Source of the DNA: Haemophilus parainfluenzae
GTDB lineage: Bacteria > Pseudomonadota > Gammaproteobacteria > Enterobacterales > Pasteurellaceae
Direction: 5' to 3'
DNA: 64,000 nt
Assembly: GCF_003252795.1 (NCBI RefSeq)
Contig: NZ_QEPQ01000002.1
Coordinates: 248,001 to 312,000, forward strand
Part shown: positions 41,386-51,556 of the stretch, piece by piece
Position numbering within the stretch: position 1 is the stretch's first letter
Layout of the letters: every line of letters begins with the position of its first letter
Made by a program: the position numbers and the translations under genes
The notes under the pieces: model-generated
What the model was told of the DNA's origin: nothing
Database searches by the model: none
What the model saw: only the letters and a program-made list of their open reading frames with translations

Positions 41386-43833
41386 ATGCGCGTATTAAAA
41401 TTTGGTGGCACTTCATTAGCCAATCCTGAGCGTTTCTCGCAAGCGGCTCAATTAATCGAAAAAGCTCATTTGGAAGAGCAGGCTGCCGGTGTGTTATCCG
41501 CTCCTGCTAAAATTACTAATCATCTTGTTGCCCTCTCTGAAAAAGCCGCATTAAACCAACCTACTGATACCCACTTTAACGAAGCCATTGAGATTTTCTA
41601 TAACATCATTAATGGTTTACACGCTGAAAATAATAAATTTGATCTTGCTGGCACCAAAGCCCTCATTGATGCAGAATTTGCCCAAATTAAAGGTTTATTA
41701 GAAGAAATCCGCCAAGCTGGAAAAGTAGAAGATAAAGTTAAAGCAACCATTGACTGCCGTGGTGAAAAATTATCGATTGCCATGATGAAAGCGTGGTTTG
41801 AAGCACGCGGATACAGTGTTCACATTGTTGATCCAGTTAAGCAATTATTAGCACAGGGCGGTTACTTAGAATCTTCAGTTGATATTGACGAATCAACAAA
41901 ACGCGTTGATGCGAAAAGTATCGGAAAAGATAAAGTGGTTCTAATGGCTGGTTTTACCGCATGTAATGATAAAGGTGAATTAGTGTTATTAGGCCGTAAT
42001 GGTTCTGATTATTCAGCAGCCTGTTTAGCAGCTTGTTTAGATGCGTCTGTTTGTGAAATTTGGACTGATGTGGATGGCGTTTATACTTGTGATCCTCGTT
42101 TAGTGCCAGATGCTCGTTTATTACCAAGCCTTTCTTATCGTGAAGCGATGGAGCTTTCTTATTTTGGCGCGAAAGTGATCCATCCACGTACAATTGGTCC
42201 ATTATTGCCAAAACAAATCCCTTGTGTGATCAAAAACACCGGTAATTCATCTGCACCTGGTTCAATAATCGATGGTCATGTAAAATCTGAAGGGTTACAA
42301 GTGAAAGGGATTACTAACCTTGACAACGTGGCAATGTTTAATGTTTCAGGCCCTGGTATGCAAGGCATGGTAGGGATGGCTGCGCGTGTCTTCTCAGCCA
42401 TGTCAAAAGCCGGTATTTCAGTTATTTTAATCACTCAATCTTCTTCTGAATACAGCATTAGTTTCTGTGTGCCAGTTAAATCAGCGGATGCAGCGAAAGC
42501 GATTTTAGAACAAGAGTTTGCGACAGAATTAAAAGCGCATGACTTAGAGCCAATTGAAGTCGCAAAAGATCTATCTATCATCTCAGTTGTAGGTGATGGT
42601 ATGAAACAAGCTAAAGGTATTGCGGCTCGTTTCTTCTCTGCCTTAGCACAAGCGAATATCAGCTTAGTCGCAATTGCACAAGGTTCTTCTGAGCGTTCAA
42701 TTTCCGCAGTTGTCGCGCAAAATAAAGCGATTGAAGCTGTGAAAGCGACTCACCAAGCCCTTTTTAATAACAAGAAAGTTGTCGATATGTTTCTAGTCGG
42801 CGTTGGTGGCGTTGGTGGTGAGTTAATTGAACAAATTAAACATCAAAAAGAATACCTCGCAAAGAAGGACATTGAAATCCGTGTTTGTGCCTTAGCGAAT
42901 TCAACAAAAATGCTTTTGGATGAAAACGGATTGAATTTAGATAATTGGAAAGCAGATCTTGAAAATGCAACCCAACCTTCTGATTTCGATGTGTTGTTAT
43001 CTTTCATTAAATTACACCACGTAGTGAACCCAGTCTTCGTAGATTGTACAACAGCTGAATCGGTTGCAGGACTTTATGCTCGTGCGTTAAAAGAAGGCTT
43101 CCATGTGGTCACTCCAAATAAAAAAGCGAATACCCGTGAATTAGCTTATTACCACGAATTACGTCGCAATGCACAAGCGAGCCAACATAAATTCCTATAC
43201 GAAACCAACGTAGGCGCTGGTTTACCGGTTATCGAAAACTTACAGAATTTATTGGCAGCAGGGGATGAGCTTGAGTATTTTGAAGGTATTTTATCGGGCT
43301 CACTTTCTTTCATTTTTGGTAAATTAGAAGAGGGACTTTCTCTTTCAGAAGTGACCGCACTTGCACGTGAAAAAGGGTTTACAGAACCAGATCCTCGTGA
43401 TGATTTATCAGGACAAGATGTGGCACGTAAATTGCTTATTTTAGCGCGTGAAGCAGGGTTAGAACTTGAGCTTTCCGATGTGGAAGTGGAAGGCGTGTTA
43501 CCGAAAGGCTTCTCTGAAGGCAAATCAGCCGATGAATTTATGGCGATGTTGCCACAATTAGATGCGGAATTTAAAGCACGCGTTGAAGCTGCGAAAGCAG
43601 AAGGCAAAGTATTGCGTTACGTAGGACAAATTAAAGATGGTCACTGCAAGGTATCAATCATCGCTGTGGATCAAAATAATCCATTGTATAAGGTGAAAGA
43701 CGGTGAAAATGCCCTTGCATTCTACACGCGTTATTATCAACCAATTCCGTTGTTATTGCGTGGTTATGGCGCAGGTAACGCAGTGACTGCAGCCGGCATC
43801 TTTGCAGATATTTTAAGAACATTACACCACTAA
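41386..43833 (+). CDS. thrA: Bifunctional aspartokinase I / homoserine dehydrogenase I
   Basis: 815-residue fusion catalysing steps 1 and 3 from aspartate to threonine. N-terminal kinase ([37 protein letters not shown]), central ACT domains (about 310-460), C-terminal dehydrogenase with NAD(P) loop [14 protein letters not shown] near 472 and substrate region [13 protein letters not shown] and [18 protein letters not shown]. Expected to be inhibited by Thr through the ACT region. Uptake signal 43354-43362. Confidence 0.98.
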   Translation: MRVLKFGGTSLANPERFSQAAQLIEKAHLEEQAAGVLSAPAKITNHLVALSEKAALNQPTDTHFNEAIEIFYNIINGLHAENNKFDLAGTKALIDAEFAQIKGLLEEIRQAGKVEDKVKATIDCRGEKLSIAMMKAWFEARGYSVHIVDPVKQLLAQGGYLESSVDIDESTKRVDAKSIGKDKVVLMAGFTACNDKGELVLLGRNGSDYSAACLAACLDASVCEIWTDVDGVYTCDPRLVPDARLLPSLSYREAMELSYFGAKVIHPRTIGPLLPKQIPCVIKNTGNSSAPGSIIDGHVKSEGLQVKGITNLDNVAMFNVSGPGMQGMVGMAARVFSAMSKAGISVILITQSSSEYSISFCVPVKSADAAKAILEQEFATELKAHDLEPIEVAKDLSIISVVGDGMKQAKGIAARFFSALAQANISLVAIAQGSSERSISAVVAQNKAIEAVKATHQALFNNKKVVDMFLVGVGGVGGELIEQIKHQKEYLAKKDIEIRVCALANSTKMLLDENGLNLDNWKADLENATQPSDFDVLLSFIKLHHVVNPVFVDCTTAESVAGLYARALKEGFHVVTPNKKANTRELAYYHELRRNAQASQHKFLYETNVGAGLPVIENLQNLLAAGDELEYFEGILSGSLSFIFGKLEEGLSLSEVTALAREKGFTEPDPRDDLSGQDVARKLLILAREAGLELELSDVEVEGVLPKGFSEGKSADEFMAMLPQLDAEFKARVEAAKAEGKVLRYVGQIKDGHCKVSIIAVDQNNPLYKVKDGENALAFYTRYYQPIPLLLRGYGAGNAVTAAGIFADILRTLHH

Positions 43834-43845
43834 AAAGGACTTAGC

Positions 43846-44790
43846 ATGTTAAGAATTTATGCTCCGGCATCGAGTGCAAATATTAGTGTAGGGTTTGACA
43901 CATTAGGCGCAGCCATTTCACCGATTGATGGTTCATTATTAGGTGATGTTGTACAGATTGAGTCTATTCCAAGTGGTTTTGAACTCGAAAGTGCGGGTTA
44001 TTTTGTGCGTAAATTGCCAAAAGAACCGCAAAAAAATATCGTGTATCAGGCCTATGTGCTGTTTAGTGAGCAATTAAAATTACGCAATGTGAGAGTGAAA
44101 CCATTGCGTTTGACCCTTGAGAAAAATATGCCGATTGGTTCGGGATTGGGGTCAAGTGCGTGCTCTATCGTAGCAGCATTAGTGGCATTAAATAAATTCC
44201 ACGATGAACCATTCTCAAAAATGGAATTGTTAGAAATGATGGGGGAGCTAGAAGGTCGTATTTCAGGTTCTATCCATTATGATAATGTGGCACCTTGTTA
44301 CTTAGGCGGTGTGCAATTTATGGTACAATCCCTCGGTAACATTTGCCAAAAACTGCCATTTTTTGATAATTGGTATTGGGTTTTAGCTTACCCAGGCATT
44401 GAGGTTTCAACCGCTGAAGCGCGTGCAATTTTACCGAAAAGCTACACGCGTCAAGATGTGATTTCTCATGGTCGTCATTTAGGTGGCTTTGTGCACGCAT
44501 GTCACACGCATCAAGAAAACCTTGCTGCGATGATGATGAAAGATGTGATTGCAGAACCTTACCGTGAGGCTTTATTACCAAATTTCGCAGAAGTGAAACA
44601 AGCTACGCGTGATTTAGGCGCGTTAGCAACGGGGATTTCAGGCTCTGGTCCAACGATTTTCTCCATTGCACCCGATTTACAAACGGCAACAAAACTGGCG
44701 ACTTATTTAGAAAATCATTATTTACAAAACAATGAAGGCTTTGTTCATGTTTGTAAGGTCGATAATGACGGCGCGAGAGAGCTCGGTTAA
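43846..44790 (+). CDS. thrB: Homoserine kinase
   Basis: GHMP kinase of 314 residues making phosphohomoserine. ATP loop [21 protein letters not shown] near 91-111 (read in parts) and C-terminal [16 protein letters not shown]. It starts 12 bases after thrA. Confidence 0.97.
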   Translation: MLRIYAPASSANISVGFDTLGAAISPIDGSLLGDVVQIESIPSGFELESAGYFVRKLPKEPQKNIVYQAYVLFSEQLKLRNVRVKPLRLTLEKNMPIGSGLGSSACSIVAALVALNKFHDEPFSKMELLEMMGELEGRISGSIHYDNVAPCYLGGVQFMVQSLGNICQKLPFFDNWYWVLAYPGIEVSTAEARAILPKSYTRQDVISHGRHLGGFVHACHTHQENLAAMMMKDVIAEPYREALLPNFAEVKQATRDLGALATGISGSGPTIFSIAPDLQTATKLATYLENHYLQNNEGFVHVCKVDNDGARELG

Positions 44791-44806
44791 ACAATAAATC
44801 GCTTTT

Positions 44807-44830
44807 ATCCCCTCTTTTATAAGAGGGGAA
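44807..44830 (+). repeat. C/G-rich dyad between thrB and thrC
   Basis: CCCCTCTT (44809-44816) pairs with AAGAGGGG (44821-44828) across TTAT. Only AATAACATTTT follows, so read-through into thrC is expected. Same style as the corC-lnt dyad. Confidence 0.75.
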
Positions 44831-44868
44831 TAACATTTTATTAAAACTCTATAATTAACGGATATACA

Positions 44869-46143
44869 ATGAATTTGTACAATATCAAACACCCTGAAGA
44901 ACAAGTGAATTTTGCGCAAGCAGTACGTCAAGGACTTGGCAAAGATCAAGGTTTGTTCTTTCCCGAAACGATCCCTGCTTTAACCAATATTGACGAGTTA
45001 TTAGCCTTACCATTGGTGGAACGTAGCCAAAAAATTCTTGGCGCATTAATCGGTGAAGAATTACCGAAAGCCACTTTAGATGCGATGGTGAAAAATGCAT
45101 TTACTTTTCCTGCACCGTTAGAAAAAGTAGAAGACAATATTTATGCCCTTGAATTATTCCACGGTCCAACTTTAGCATTTAAAGACTTTGGTGGTCGTTT
45201 TATGGCGCAGGCGCTCGCTGCTGTGCGTGGTGATGGCAAAATTACTATTTTAACGGCAACATCCGGTGATACCGGTGCGGCAGTTGCCCACGCATTTTAT
45301 GGGCTAGAAAACATCAATGTGGTGATTTTATACCCGAAAGGCAAAATCAGCCCATTACAAGAGAAACTATTCTGTACTTTAGGTGGTAATATTCGCACTG
45401 TGGCGATTAATGGTGATTTCGATGCATGCCAAGCGTTAGTCAAACAAGCCTTTGATGATGCAGAACTGCGTCAAGCGATTGGTTTAAACTCAGCAAATTC
45501 CATCAACATTAGTCGTTTATTAGCGCAAGTTTGTTATTACTTTGAAGCGGTAGCGCAATTACCAAAAGAAAAACGTGATAATGTCGTGGTTTCTGTACCA
45601 AGTGGCAACTTCGGTAACTTAACCGCAGGGTTAATCGCAAAAACATTAGGTTTACCAATTAAACGCTTTATTGCAGCAACCAATGCGAACGATACCGTAC
45701 CGCGTTATTTAGAATCAGGTAACTGGGCACCTAAAGCGACCGTAGCGACGCTTTCTAATGCGATGGATGTGAGTCGCCCGAACAACTGGCCTCGTGTCGA
45801 AGAGTTATTTAAACGTAATGGCTGGAATTTAAGTGATTTAGGTTCAGGTATGTTGAGTGATGGCGAAACAGAAGAAACCTTAAAAGCGATGTATGCAAAA
45901 GGTTATTTATGTGAACCACACGGTGCAATCGCCTATCAAGTATTGAAAGATCAACTTAAAGCGGATGAAACCGGTATTTTCTTATGTACGGCACATCCTG
46001 CAAAATTTAAAGAGTCTGTGGAGCGTATTCTTTCGCTTGATCTTCCATTGCCAGAAGCGTTAGATAAACACAATAAATTGCCATTACTTTCTGATGAAAT
46101 GGATGACGACTTTGCACAATTACGTGCATATTTGTTGAAATAA
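44869..46143 (+). CDS. thrC: Threonine synthase
   Basis: PLP enzyme of 424 residues, the last threonine step. PLP lysine in GPTLAFKDFGGRFMAQ near 105; phosphate loop SVPSGNFGNLTAG near 240. Last gene of thrLABC. Confidence 0.97.
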   Translation: MNLYNIKHPEEQVNFAQAVRQGLGKDQGLFFPETIPALTNIDELLALPLVERSQKILGALIGEELPKATLDAMVKNAFTFPAPLEKVEDNIYALELFHGPTLAFKDFGGRFMAQALAAVRGDGKITILTATSGDTGAAVAHAFYGLENINVVILYPKGKISPLQEKLFCTLGGNIRTVAINGDFDACQALVKQAFDDAELRQAIGLNSANSINISRLLAQVCYYFEAVAQLPKEKRDNVVVSVPSGNFGNLTAGLIAKTLGLPIKRFIAATNANDTVPRYLESGNWAPKATVATLSNAMDVSRPNNWPRVEELFKRNGWNLSDLGSGMLSDGETEETLKAMYAKGYLCEPHGAIAYQVLKDQLKADETGIFLCTAHPAKFKESVERILSLDLPLPEALDKHNKLPLLSDEMDDDFAQLRAYLLK

Positions 46144-46146
46144 TCA

Positions 46147-46217
46147 AAAAGTGCGGTTGATTTTAACCGTACTTTTATTTTGATTCAAAAGGGCGTGATA
46201 AGCGCCCTTTCTTTTTG
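46147..46217 (+). terminator. Two terminators in series after thrC
   Basis: First: uptake signal AAGTGCGGT (46149-46157) against a one-mismatch partner, ending in TTTTATTTT. Second: AAAGGGCG (46188-46195) with CGCCCTTT (46203-46210), followed by CTTTTT. Confidence 0.85.
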
Positions 46218-46224
46218 GGTTCCA

Positions 46225-46253
46225 TTGGCGTGCGGTGGATTTCCTTTTATAAT
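46225..46253 (+). promoter_or_regulatory. Promoter of the phosphopantetheinyl transferase gene
   Basis: TTGGCG (46225-46230), 17-bp spacer, perfect TATAAT (46248-46253). The ATG at 46286 would have a leader of about 26 bases with no clear Shine-Dalgarno. Confidence 0.7.
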
Positions 46254-46285
46254 GCAAGAAAACTTGCGTGTTTATTCATTATTTT

Positions 46286-46996
46286 ATGACAACTTTTATT
46301 GCTTACGCCAATATTCAACAACCTTTTCCTTTCGATGAAATCCCTAGGGAACTAGTCCCTGAGAATTTGCATATGGAACTGCAGGGAAATTCTCGGATAA
46401 CGCAACGTCATCAATGTCGTCGATTGGCGCATTTTTTACTTTGGCAGTTGTTAAAAACAGCGGGAAAATCAACCGCACTTTTAGGACAAATTTATCGTAC
46501 ACAAAGTGGCAGACCACAATTTCCCGTCGAGAATATCGATTTTAATATTAGTCATTCAGGTGATTGGGTTGCCGTATTGCTGCATATTAATAACTCAGAA
46601 AAAAGTGCGGTCGGTATTGATCTTGAATTTCCTAAAAAACGAAATTTTTCTGCACTCATGGCTCATTTTGCGCTACAAACAGAGCAAGAATGGTTTGCTA
46701 AACAACTTGATAAGGAGCAGGCTTTTTATCGCTGTTGGTGTTTGCGTGAAGCAGTGTTGAAATCACAAGGCGTAGGAATAGTGAAGTTATCAAGTGTGAC
46801 GCATTTGCCAGAACAACTGCAGATCTTTTCAGATTATTGTCCGAAAGGTGCGTTGATCTTTACGGATGAATTGCCTTTTTACTTTGCGGCATTTATAAAT
46901 CAGTCAAAAATTCAACCGCACTTTTATCAATGGGATGGAAAAAGTTTAGTAGAAAAAAATATACAAAAATCCTTGATTTACCAAGTAAATGAATAA
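46286..46996 (+). CDS. 4'-phosphopantetheinyl transferase family protein (Sfp/AcpT type)
   Basis: 236 residues. Family signatures: FNISHSGDWVAVLL near 90, magnesium site VGIDLEFPKKR near 113, and YRCWCLREAVLKSQGVGI near 148 (the WxxKEA-type motif, with Arg for Lys). Transfers phosphopantetheine from CoA to carrier proteins; the target here is unknown, as no polyketide or NRPS gene is in the window. Start by the first ATG giving MTTFIAYANI; GTG at 46268 is possible. Three uptake signals (46472, 46603, 46915) in 0.7 kb. Confidence 0.85.
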   Translation: MTTFIAYANIQQPFPFDEIPRELVPENLHMELQGNSRITQRHQCRRLAHFLLWQLLKTAGKSTALLGQIYRTQSGRPQFPVENIDFNISHSGDWVAVLLHINNSEKSAVGIDLEFPKKRNFSALMAHFALQTEQEWFAKQLDKEQAFYRCWCLREAVLKSQGVGIVKLSSVTHLPEQLQIFSDYCPKGALIFTDELPFYFAAFINQSKIQPHFYQWDGKSLVEKNIQKSLIYQVNE

Positions 46997-46999
46997 AAG

Positions 47000-47031
47000 A
47001 AAATCCTTGAAAATATTCAAGGATTTTTTAT
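47000..47031 (+). terminator. Terminator before hflK
   Basis: AAATCCTTGAA (47001-47011) pairs with TTCAAGGATTT (47016-47026) across AATA, followed by T-run. Confidence 0.9.
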
Positions 47032-47125
47032 TTTATAATAATTTGCATTGCCACTTGTATTTTCATAGACTAACCCCATTTATTTCGTTAAACTCATTAA
47101 AAATTTTAGACAAATGGAGAACGTA

Positions 47126-48367
47126 ATGTCGCAAAACGGTCCAGATCAAGATCCTTGGGGTAAACCGGGACAGAGCAGTGGTCCAAAACAGTCAGATAAT
47201 TCATCAGATAAGCAAAATGAAAATGGCTGGGGCGCTCGAGACAATAAAAATCAGGAACAATCACCTCCAGATATTGAAGAAGTATTTAATAATCTGTTGA
47301 AAAAATTAGGTGGTGGCAATAAGAAGAGCGGATCAAATAATACTTCGCCGAATATACCTGCATTTAATTTAGGTAAGATTTTACCGATCGCTGCAGTAAT
47401 CGGAGGGATTATTTGGGGTGCAAGCGGTTTTTATACTATTAAAGAAGCAGAACGTGGCGTAACGTTACGTTTTGGCGAGTTTCATTCTATCGTTCAACCA
47501 GGTTTAAACTGGAAACCAACCTTTATTGATAAAGTGATTCCAGTGAATGTAGAACAAGTTCGTGAGCTTAAAACGCAAGGTGCGATGTTAACCAAAGATG
47601 AAAACATGGTTAAAGTGGAAATGACTGTGCAATATCGCGTGCAAAATCCTGAAAAATACCTGTTTAGCGTAAGCAATGCGGACAATAGTCTTGGACAAGC
47701 GACTGACAGTGCACTTCGTTATGTGATTGGTCATATGACTATGAATGATGTGCTGACAACCGGTCGTGCCGTGGTACGTGAAGATACATGGAAAGCCTTG
47801 AACGATATTATCAAACCTTATGATATGGGACTTGAAGTGATTGACGTGAACTTCCAATCTGCACGTCCACCAGAAGAAGTGAAAGATGCTTTCGATGATG
47901 CGATTAAAGCACAGGAAGACGAACAACGTTACATTCGTGAAGCGGAAGCTTATGCTCGCGAGAAAGAGCCAATCGCTCGTGGTGATGCACAGCGTATCGT
48001 TGAAGAAGCAACGGCTTATAAAGATCGTGTTGTGCTAGATGCGCAAGGGGAAGTGGAACGTTTACAACGTCTGCTACCTGAATTTAAAGCGGCCCCTGAT
48101 TTGTTAAAAGAGCGTCTTTATATTCAAACCATGGAAAAAGTCATGGCAAATACACCTAAAGTGATGCTAGATAGCAATAATGGTAACAATTTAACTGTAT
48201 TGCCATTGGAGCAATTAATGGGTAAAAAGACGGTTAAGCCAGTGGCCACTACTTCTGAAAGTGCGGTCAGTTCTGCGCCTGTTTCAACACAGGAACGTCG
48301 TGTAGAAACACAAGCGGTTCAACCAGTTCAATCAAATGAAGGCATTCGCCAAGGGAGATTTAACTAA
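47126..48367 (+). CDS. hflK: FtsH protease modulator HflK
   Basis: SPFH/prohibitin membrane protein of 413 residues. Gly/Ser/Asn-rich cytoplasmic start (DPWGKPGQ), one membrane helix about residues 76-96, then a periplasmic SPFH domain (ERGVTLRFGEF) and coiled coil. Forms a cage with HflC around FtsH. I start at 47126 with GGAG 8 bases upstream; the ATG four codons earlier contains that ribosome site. Uptake signal 48259-48267. Confidence 0.95.
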   Translation: MSQNGPDQDPWGKPGQSSGPKQSDNSSDKQNENGWGARDNKNQEQSPPDIEEVFNNLLKKLGGGNKKSGSNNTSPNIPAFNLGKILPIAAVIGGIIWGASGFYTIKEAERGVTLRFGEFHSIVQPGLNWKPTFIDKVIPVNVEQVRELKTQGAMLTKDENMVKVEMTVQYRVQNPEKYLFSVSNADNSLGQATDSALRYVIGHMTMNDVLTTGRAVVREDTWKALNDIIKPYDMGLEVIDVNFQSARPPEEVKDAFDDAIKAQEDEQRYIREAEAYAREKEPIARGDAQRIVEEATAYKDRVVLDAQGEVERLQRLLPEFKAAPDLLKERLYIQTMEKVMANTPKVMLDSNNGNNLTVLPLEQLMGKKTVKPVATTSESAVSSAPVSTQERRVETQAVQPVQSNEGIRQGRFN

Positions 48368-49254
48368 TGCGTAAATTTTTACTTCCGATTATTGTGGTGA
48401 TTGCTGCGGTGTTATATTCCAGCGTCGTGGTTGTAACTGAGGGCACTCGTGGCATCATGTTGCGTTTTAACAAAGTACAACGTGATGCAGAAAATAAAGT
48501 GGTCGTCTATGAACCAGGTTTGCATTTTAAATTGCCTTTAATTGATAGCATTAAAGTGCTTGATGCGCGTATTCGTACCCTTGATGGCTCAGCTACTCGT
48601 TTTGTGACAGTCGAGAAAAAAGACTTGTTGGTGGATTCCTATGTGAAATGGAGAATCAGCGATTTCGGTCGTTTCTATACTGCAACGGGTGGTGGTGATT
48701 ATAACCAAGCTTCAAGCTTATTAAGCCGTAAAGTGAATGACCGTCTGCGTTCAGAAATTGGTACTCGTACAATTAAAGATATCGTTTCAGGTACGCGTGG
48801 TGAATTAATGGCGGGGGCGAAAAAAGCGCTAAATTCAGGGCAGGATAGTACCTCTGAATTAGGGATTGAAGTCGTTGATGTTCGCGTAAAACAAATCAAT
48901 TTACCGGATGAAGTCTCTTCTTCCATTTACCAACGTATGCGTGCAGAACGTGATGCGGTTGCTCGTGAACATCGTTCGCAAGGTAAAGAAAAAGCGGCGT
49001 TCATTCAAGCGGATGTGGATCGTAAAGTCACCTTGATCTTAGCGAATGCAAATAAAACAGCACAAGAATTACGAGGTAATGGTGATGCGGCAGCGGCAAA
49101 ACTATATTCTCAAGCTTTTGCCCAAGAACCACAGTTTTATAGCTTTATTCGTAGCTTAAAAGCCTATGAAAGCAGCTTTGAAGGTTCAGATAATATGATG
49201 ATTTTGAAACCTGATAGTGATTTCTTCCGCTTTATGCAAGCGCCAAAGAAATAA
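48367..49254 (+). CDS. hflC: FtsH protease modulator HflC
   Basis: Partner of HflK, 295 residues: N-terminal membrane helix (LLPIIVVIAAVLYSSVVVV), SPFH domain (EGTRGIMLRFNKVQ) and C-terminal coiled coil ending FRFMQAPKK. ATG overlaps the hflK stop (TAATG). Confidence 0.96.
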   Translation: MRKFLLPIIVVIAAVLYSSVVVVTEGTRGIMLRFNKVQRDAENKVVVYEPGLHFKLPLIDSIKVLDARIRTLDGSATRFVTVEKKDLLVDSYVKWRISDFGRFYTATGGGDYNQASSLLSRKVNDRLRSEIGTRTIKDIVSGTRGELMAGAKKALNSGQDSTSELGIEVVDVRVKQINLPDEVSSSIYQRMRAERDAVAREHRSQGKEKAAFIQADVDRKVTLILANANKTAQELRGNGDAAAAKLYSQAFAQEPQFYSFIRSLKAYESSFEGSDNMMILKPDSDFFRFMQAPKK

Positions 49255-49271
49255 ACAAGAGATAATAAAAG

Positions 49272-49303
49272 CAAAGTGCGGTTAGAAATAACCGCATTTT
49301 TTA
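49272..49303 (+). terminator. Terminator after hflC
   Basis: Uptake signal AAGTGCGGT (49274-49282) pairs with the degenerate arm AACCGCATT around AGAAA, followed by TTTTTA. Confidence 0.8.
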
Positions 49304-49483
49304 TTGCTTAATTTTAGGGGAATTCTCACTTATAAGATAAAAAGGCCTTTAATGCAATCAATCGAATCCATAGCCAAAGTTAATTAAATCCATACAAAAT
49401 ATAAGCCAATTTTTTGGCATAATCACCTTACTTTAAGCTTTACGTTTCTTTTTATGTTTATTGATCGTTTGGAGGATTATTAG

Positions 49484-50871
49484 ATGAAAAAACTGATTAT
49501 TGGCGGAGCCGCCATTGCTATCTTAGGTTATTTGGGCGTTGTGGGGTATCTACACCAATTTGATAAAGAGAATGCGACCCAACTTTTAATGGAAAATCGC
49601 TATACAGGCGAACAAGAAAAAGTGGCAAAAGCGTTGTTTGATAACAGCTGCCAATATTGCCATAGTCCAAGCACTCCTCTTCCATTTTATTCAAAATTCC
49701 CGATTGTGGGTGATGAAATGCAATCGGATATTCAAAGTGGGCTTCGTGCTTCCGCCTAGATCGTTTACTTGAAGGCTTAAAAGATCCGAGCAAATTATCT
49801 CAAGCAGATTTAGCAAAACTACAGCGTGTGCTTGAAAATAATGAAATGCCAATTGCTAAATTCAGACATCTCCACTGGGGAAGTAAACCAGATGAGCAAG
49901 AAAAAGTAGCATTGCTTAACTGGATTCGTGAAGCTCGTAAAATGTCTTTACCAAAAGAAACTCCCAATGTTGATGCAGATCGTTTAGTGCAACCTATTCC
50001 AGACAGTATTGCGACTGATGAAGCAAAAGTCGCGTTAGGCCATGATCTTTTCTTTGATGGTCGTTTATCTGGCGATGGTTCTATTCAATGTCACACTTGT
50101 CACCAATTAGATAAAGGTGGTGTGGATAGACTTGATACTTCAACAGGGATTGAAGGTAAAAAAGGTCCAATTAACGCACCAACCGTATTCAATGCTGCAT
50201 TTAACTTTGTGCAATTCTGGGATGGCCGTGCAGCAGATTTAGCGGATCAGGCGAAAGGTCCTCCAACAAATCCAGTAGAAATGGGCTCGCACTCGTGGGA
50301 TGCCATCGTGGCACGTTTTGAAATGGATGAAGAATTTAAAAAAGAATTCTTAAAAGAATATCCACAAGTGACGAAAGAAACCTTAACTCACGCAATTGGT
50401 GAATATGAAAAAACATTAATTACGCCAAATAGTGATTTTGACCGTTATCTGAAAGGGGATAAAACAGCTTTAACCGAGCAACAAGTTCACGGTTATGAGT
50501 TATTCAAACAGCATAAATGTGATACTTGTCATACTGGTCTAGCAATGGGCGGACAATCTTATGAGTACATGGGACTCTACGGCGATTACTTTAAAGATCG
50601 TGGTACGCCATTAACTGATGCCGATGAAGGTCGCTTTGCTCAAACTAAAGATCCGTTTGATATGCATCGTTTCAAAGTGCCAACCTTGCGCAATGTCGCG
50701 CTTACTGCACCATATTTCCATGATGCCTCAGCAAAAGAATTAAAAGATGCTGTGAGTGCAATGTTGAAATACCAAAGTAACGTGAAACAGCCTGCTCAAA
50801 AAGATGTGGAGGACATAACCTCTTTCTTAGAAAGTTTAACAGGTGAATTTAAAGGTGAAAAATTAAAATAA
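49484..50871 (+). pseudogene. yhjA: Multi-heme cytochrome c peroxidase (YhjA/Ccp type), frameshifted
   Basis: The gene is split. Frame A (49484-49759) has the N-terminal anchor MKKLIIGGAAIAILGYLGVVGYL and heme motif CQYCH, then stops after SGLRASA. Frame B carries on from 49750 as FRLDRLLEGLKDPSKLSQ and on to 50871, with heme motifs CHTCH and CDTCH and the peroxidase segments VQFWDGRAADLADQ and VPTLRNVALTAPYFHD. Reading GCTTCC as GCTTTCC would restore one 462-codon frame, so one T seems lost near 49750. Intact relatives are membrane-anchored periplasmic tri-heme peroxidases. Frame B alone could start at GTG 49828 but would lack a signal peptide, so no functional enzyme is expected unless this is a sequencing error. 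Confidence 0.85.
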
Positions 50872-50891
50872 TCCTTTAAACAATAAATAGA

Positions 50892-50918
50892 GACGACCGC
50901 AAGTGTGGTCGTTTTTTG
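50892..50918 (+). terminator. Terminator after the peroxidase gene
   Basis: ACGACCGC (50893-50900) pairs with GTGGTCGT (50905-50912) across AAGT, followed by six T. Confidence 0.9.
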
Positions 50919-50985
50919 TGGTTTTTAGTTAGATACCAAGTCATAAATGACTTAGTCAAAAAACAGAAAAGCTAAATTTTAGGTA

Positions 50986-51007
50986 TAAAAAAAGCCGCTT
51001 ACGCGAC
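50986..51007 (-). terminator. Terminator of the tRNA-Gly-Cys-Leu operon
   Basis: On the minus strand GTCGC and GCGGC pair (one G-T) around the tetraloop GTAA, followed by seven T. Confidence 0.8.
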
Positions 51008-51029
51008 AATCTTCTTTTTATATTTAAAA

Positions 51030-51116
51030 TGGTGCCCGAAGCCAGACTTGAACTGGCACGCCTCGAAAGGCGAGGGATTTTAAATCCCTTGTGTCTACCG
51101 ATTCCACCACTCGGGC
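51030..51116 (-). tRNA. tRNA-Leu (TAA)
   Basis: 87 bases with CCA and the long class II variable arm. Acceptor GCCCGAG/TTCGGGC, anticodon loop TTTAAAA giving TAA. Confidence 0.96.
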
Positions 51117-51144
51117 ATTGAGTGATTAACTAACTGCGTGGTTA

Positions 51145-51218
51145 TGGAGGCGTGTCCCGGAGTCGAACCGAGCTACATGGATTTGCAATCCAGTGCATAA
51201 CCGCTTTGCTAACACGCC
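51145..51218 (-). tRNA. tRNA-Cys (GCA)
   Basis: 74 bases with CCA. Acceptor GGCGTGT/ACACGCC; anticodon loop TTGCAAA giving GCA. Confidence 0.97.
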
Positions 51219-51225
51219 GTTAGTT

Positions 51226-51301
<76 letters not shown>

Positions 51302-51321
51302 ATACGCTGTTAGTGCGGTGA

Positions 51322-51349
51322 ATTTTACGGAAATTTTAAATTCTGTCAA
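51322..51349 (-). promoter_or_regulatory. Promoter of the tRNA-Gly-Cys-Leu operon
   Basis: Minus strand: consensus TTGACA (51349-51344), 16-bp spacer, TAAAAT (51327-51322), then TCACCGC, about 15 bases before the first tRNA. Confidence 0.82.
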
Positions 51350-51556
51350 TCGAAGATCTGAAAAAAAAATTCAAATGTTGAAAAAATCTTCGTTTCGGTT
51401 GAAATTACAGCAAAATTTGACACAAGAATATAATTTTAGCTTAGTTTTCAATTTCTACTTTTATCGTGATTGGGTTTGTGACAAAATTGAGGCGTTTTGT
51501 TCGCCATTAAATCAAGAAAAGCGCGGTCAAATTTTTGCATGTTTTAGAGGTAAATT

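Noticed and set aside
49740-49760. Programmed -1 frameshift in the peroxidase gene
   Set aside because: No slippery heptamer or following pseudoknot-like structure is apparent; a simple base loss explains it.
50938-50953. Inverted repeat AAGTCA/TGACTT after the peroxidase gene
   Set aside because: Six-bp stem without T-run, between two better terminators; likely chance.
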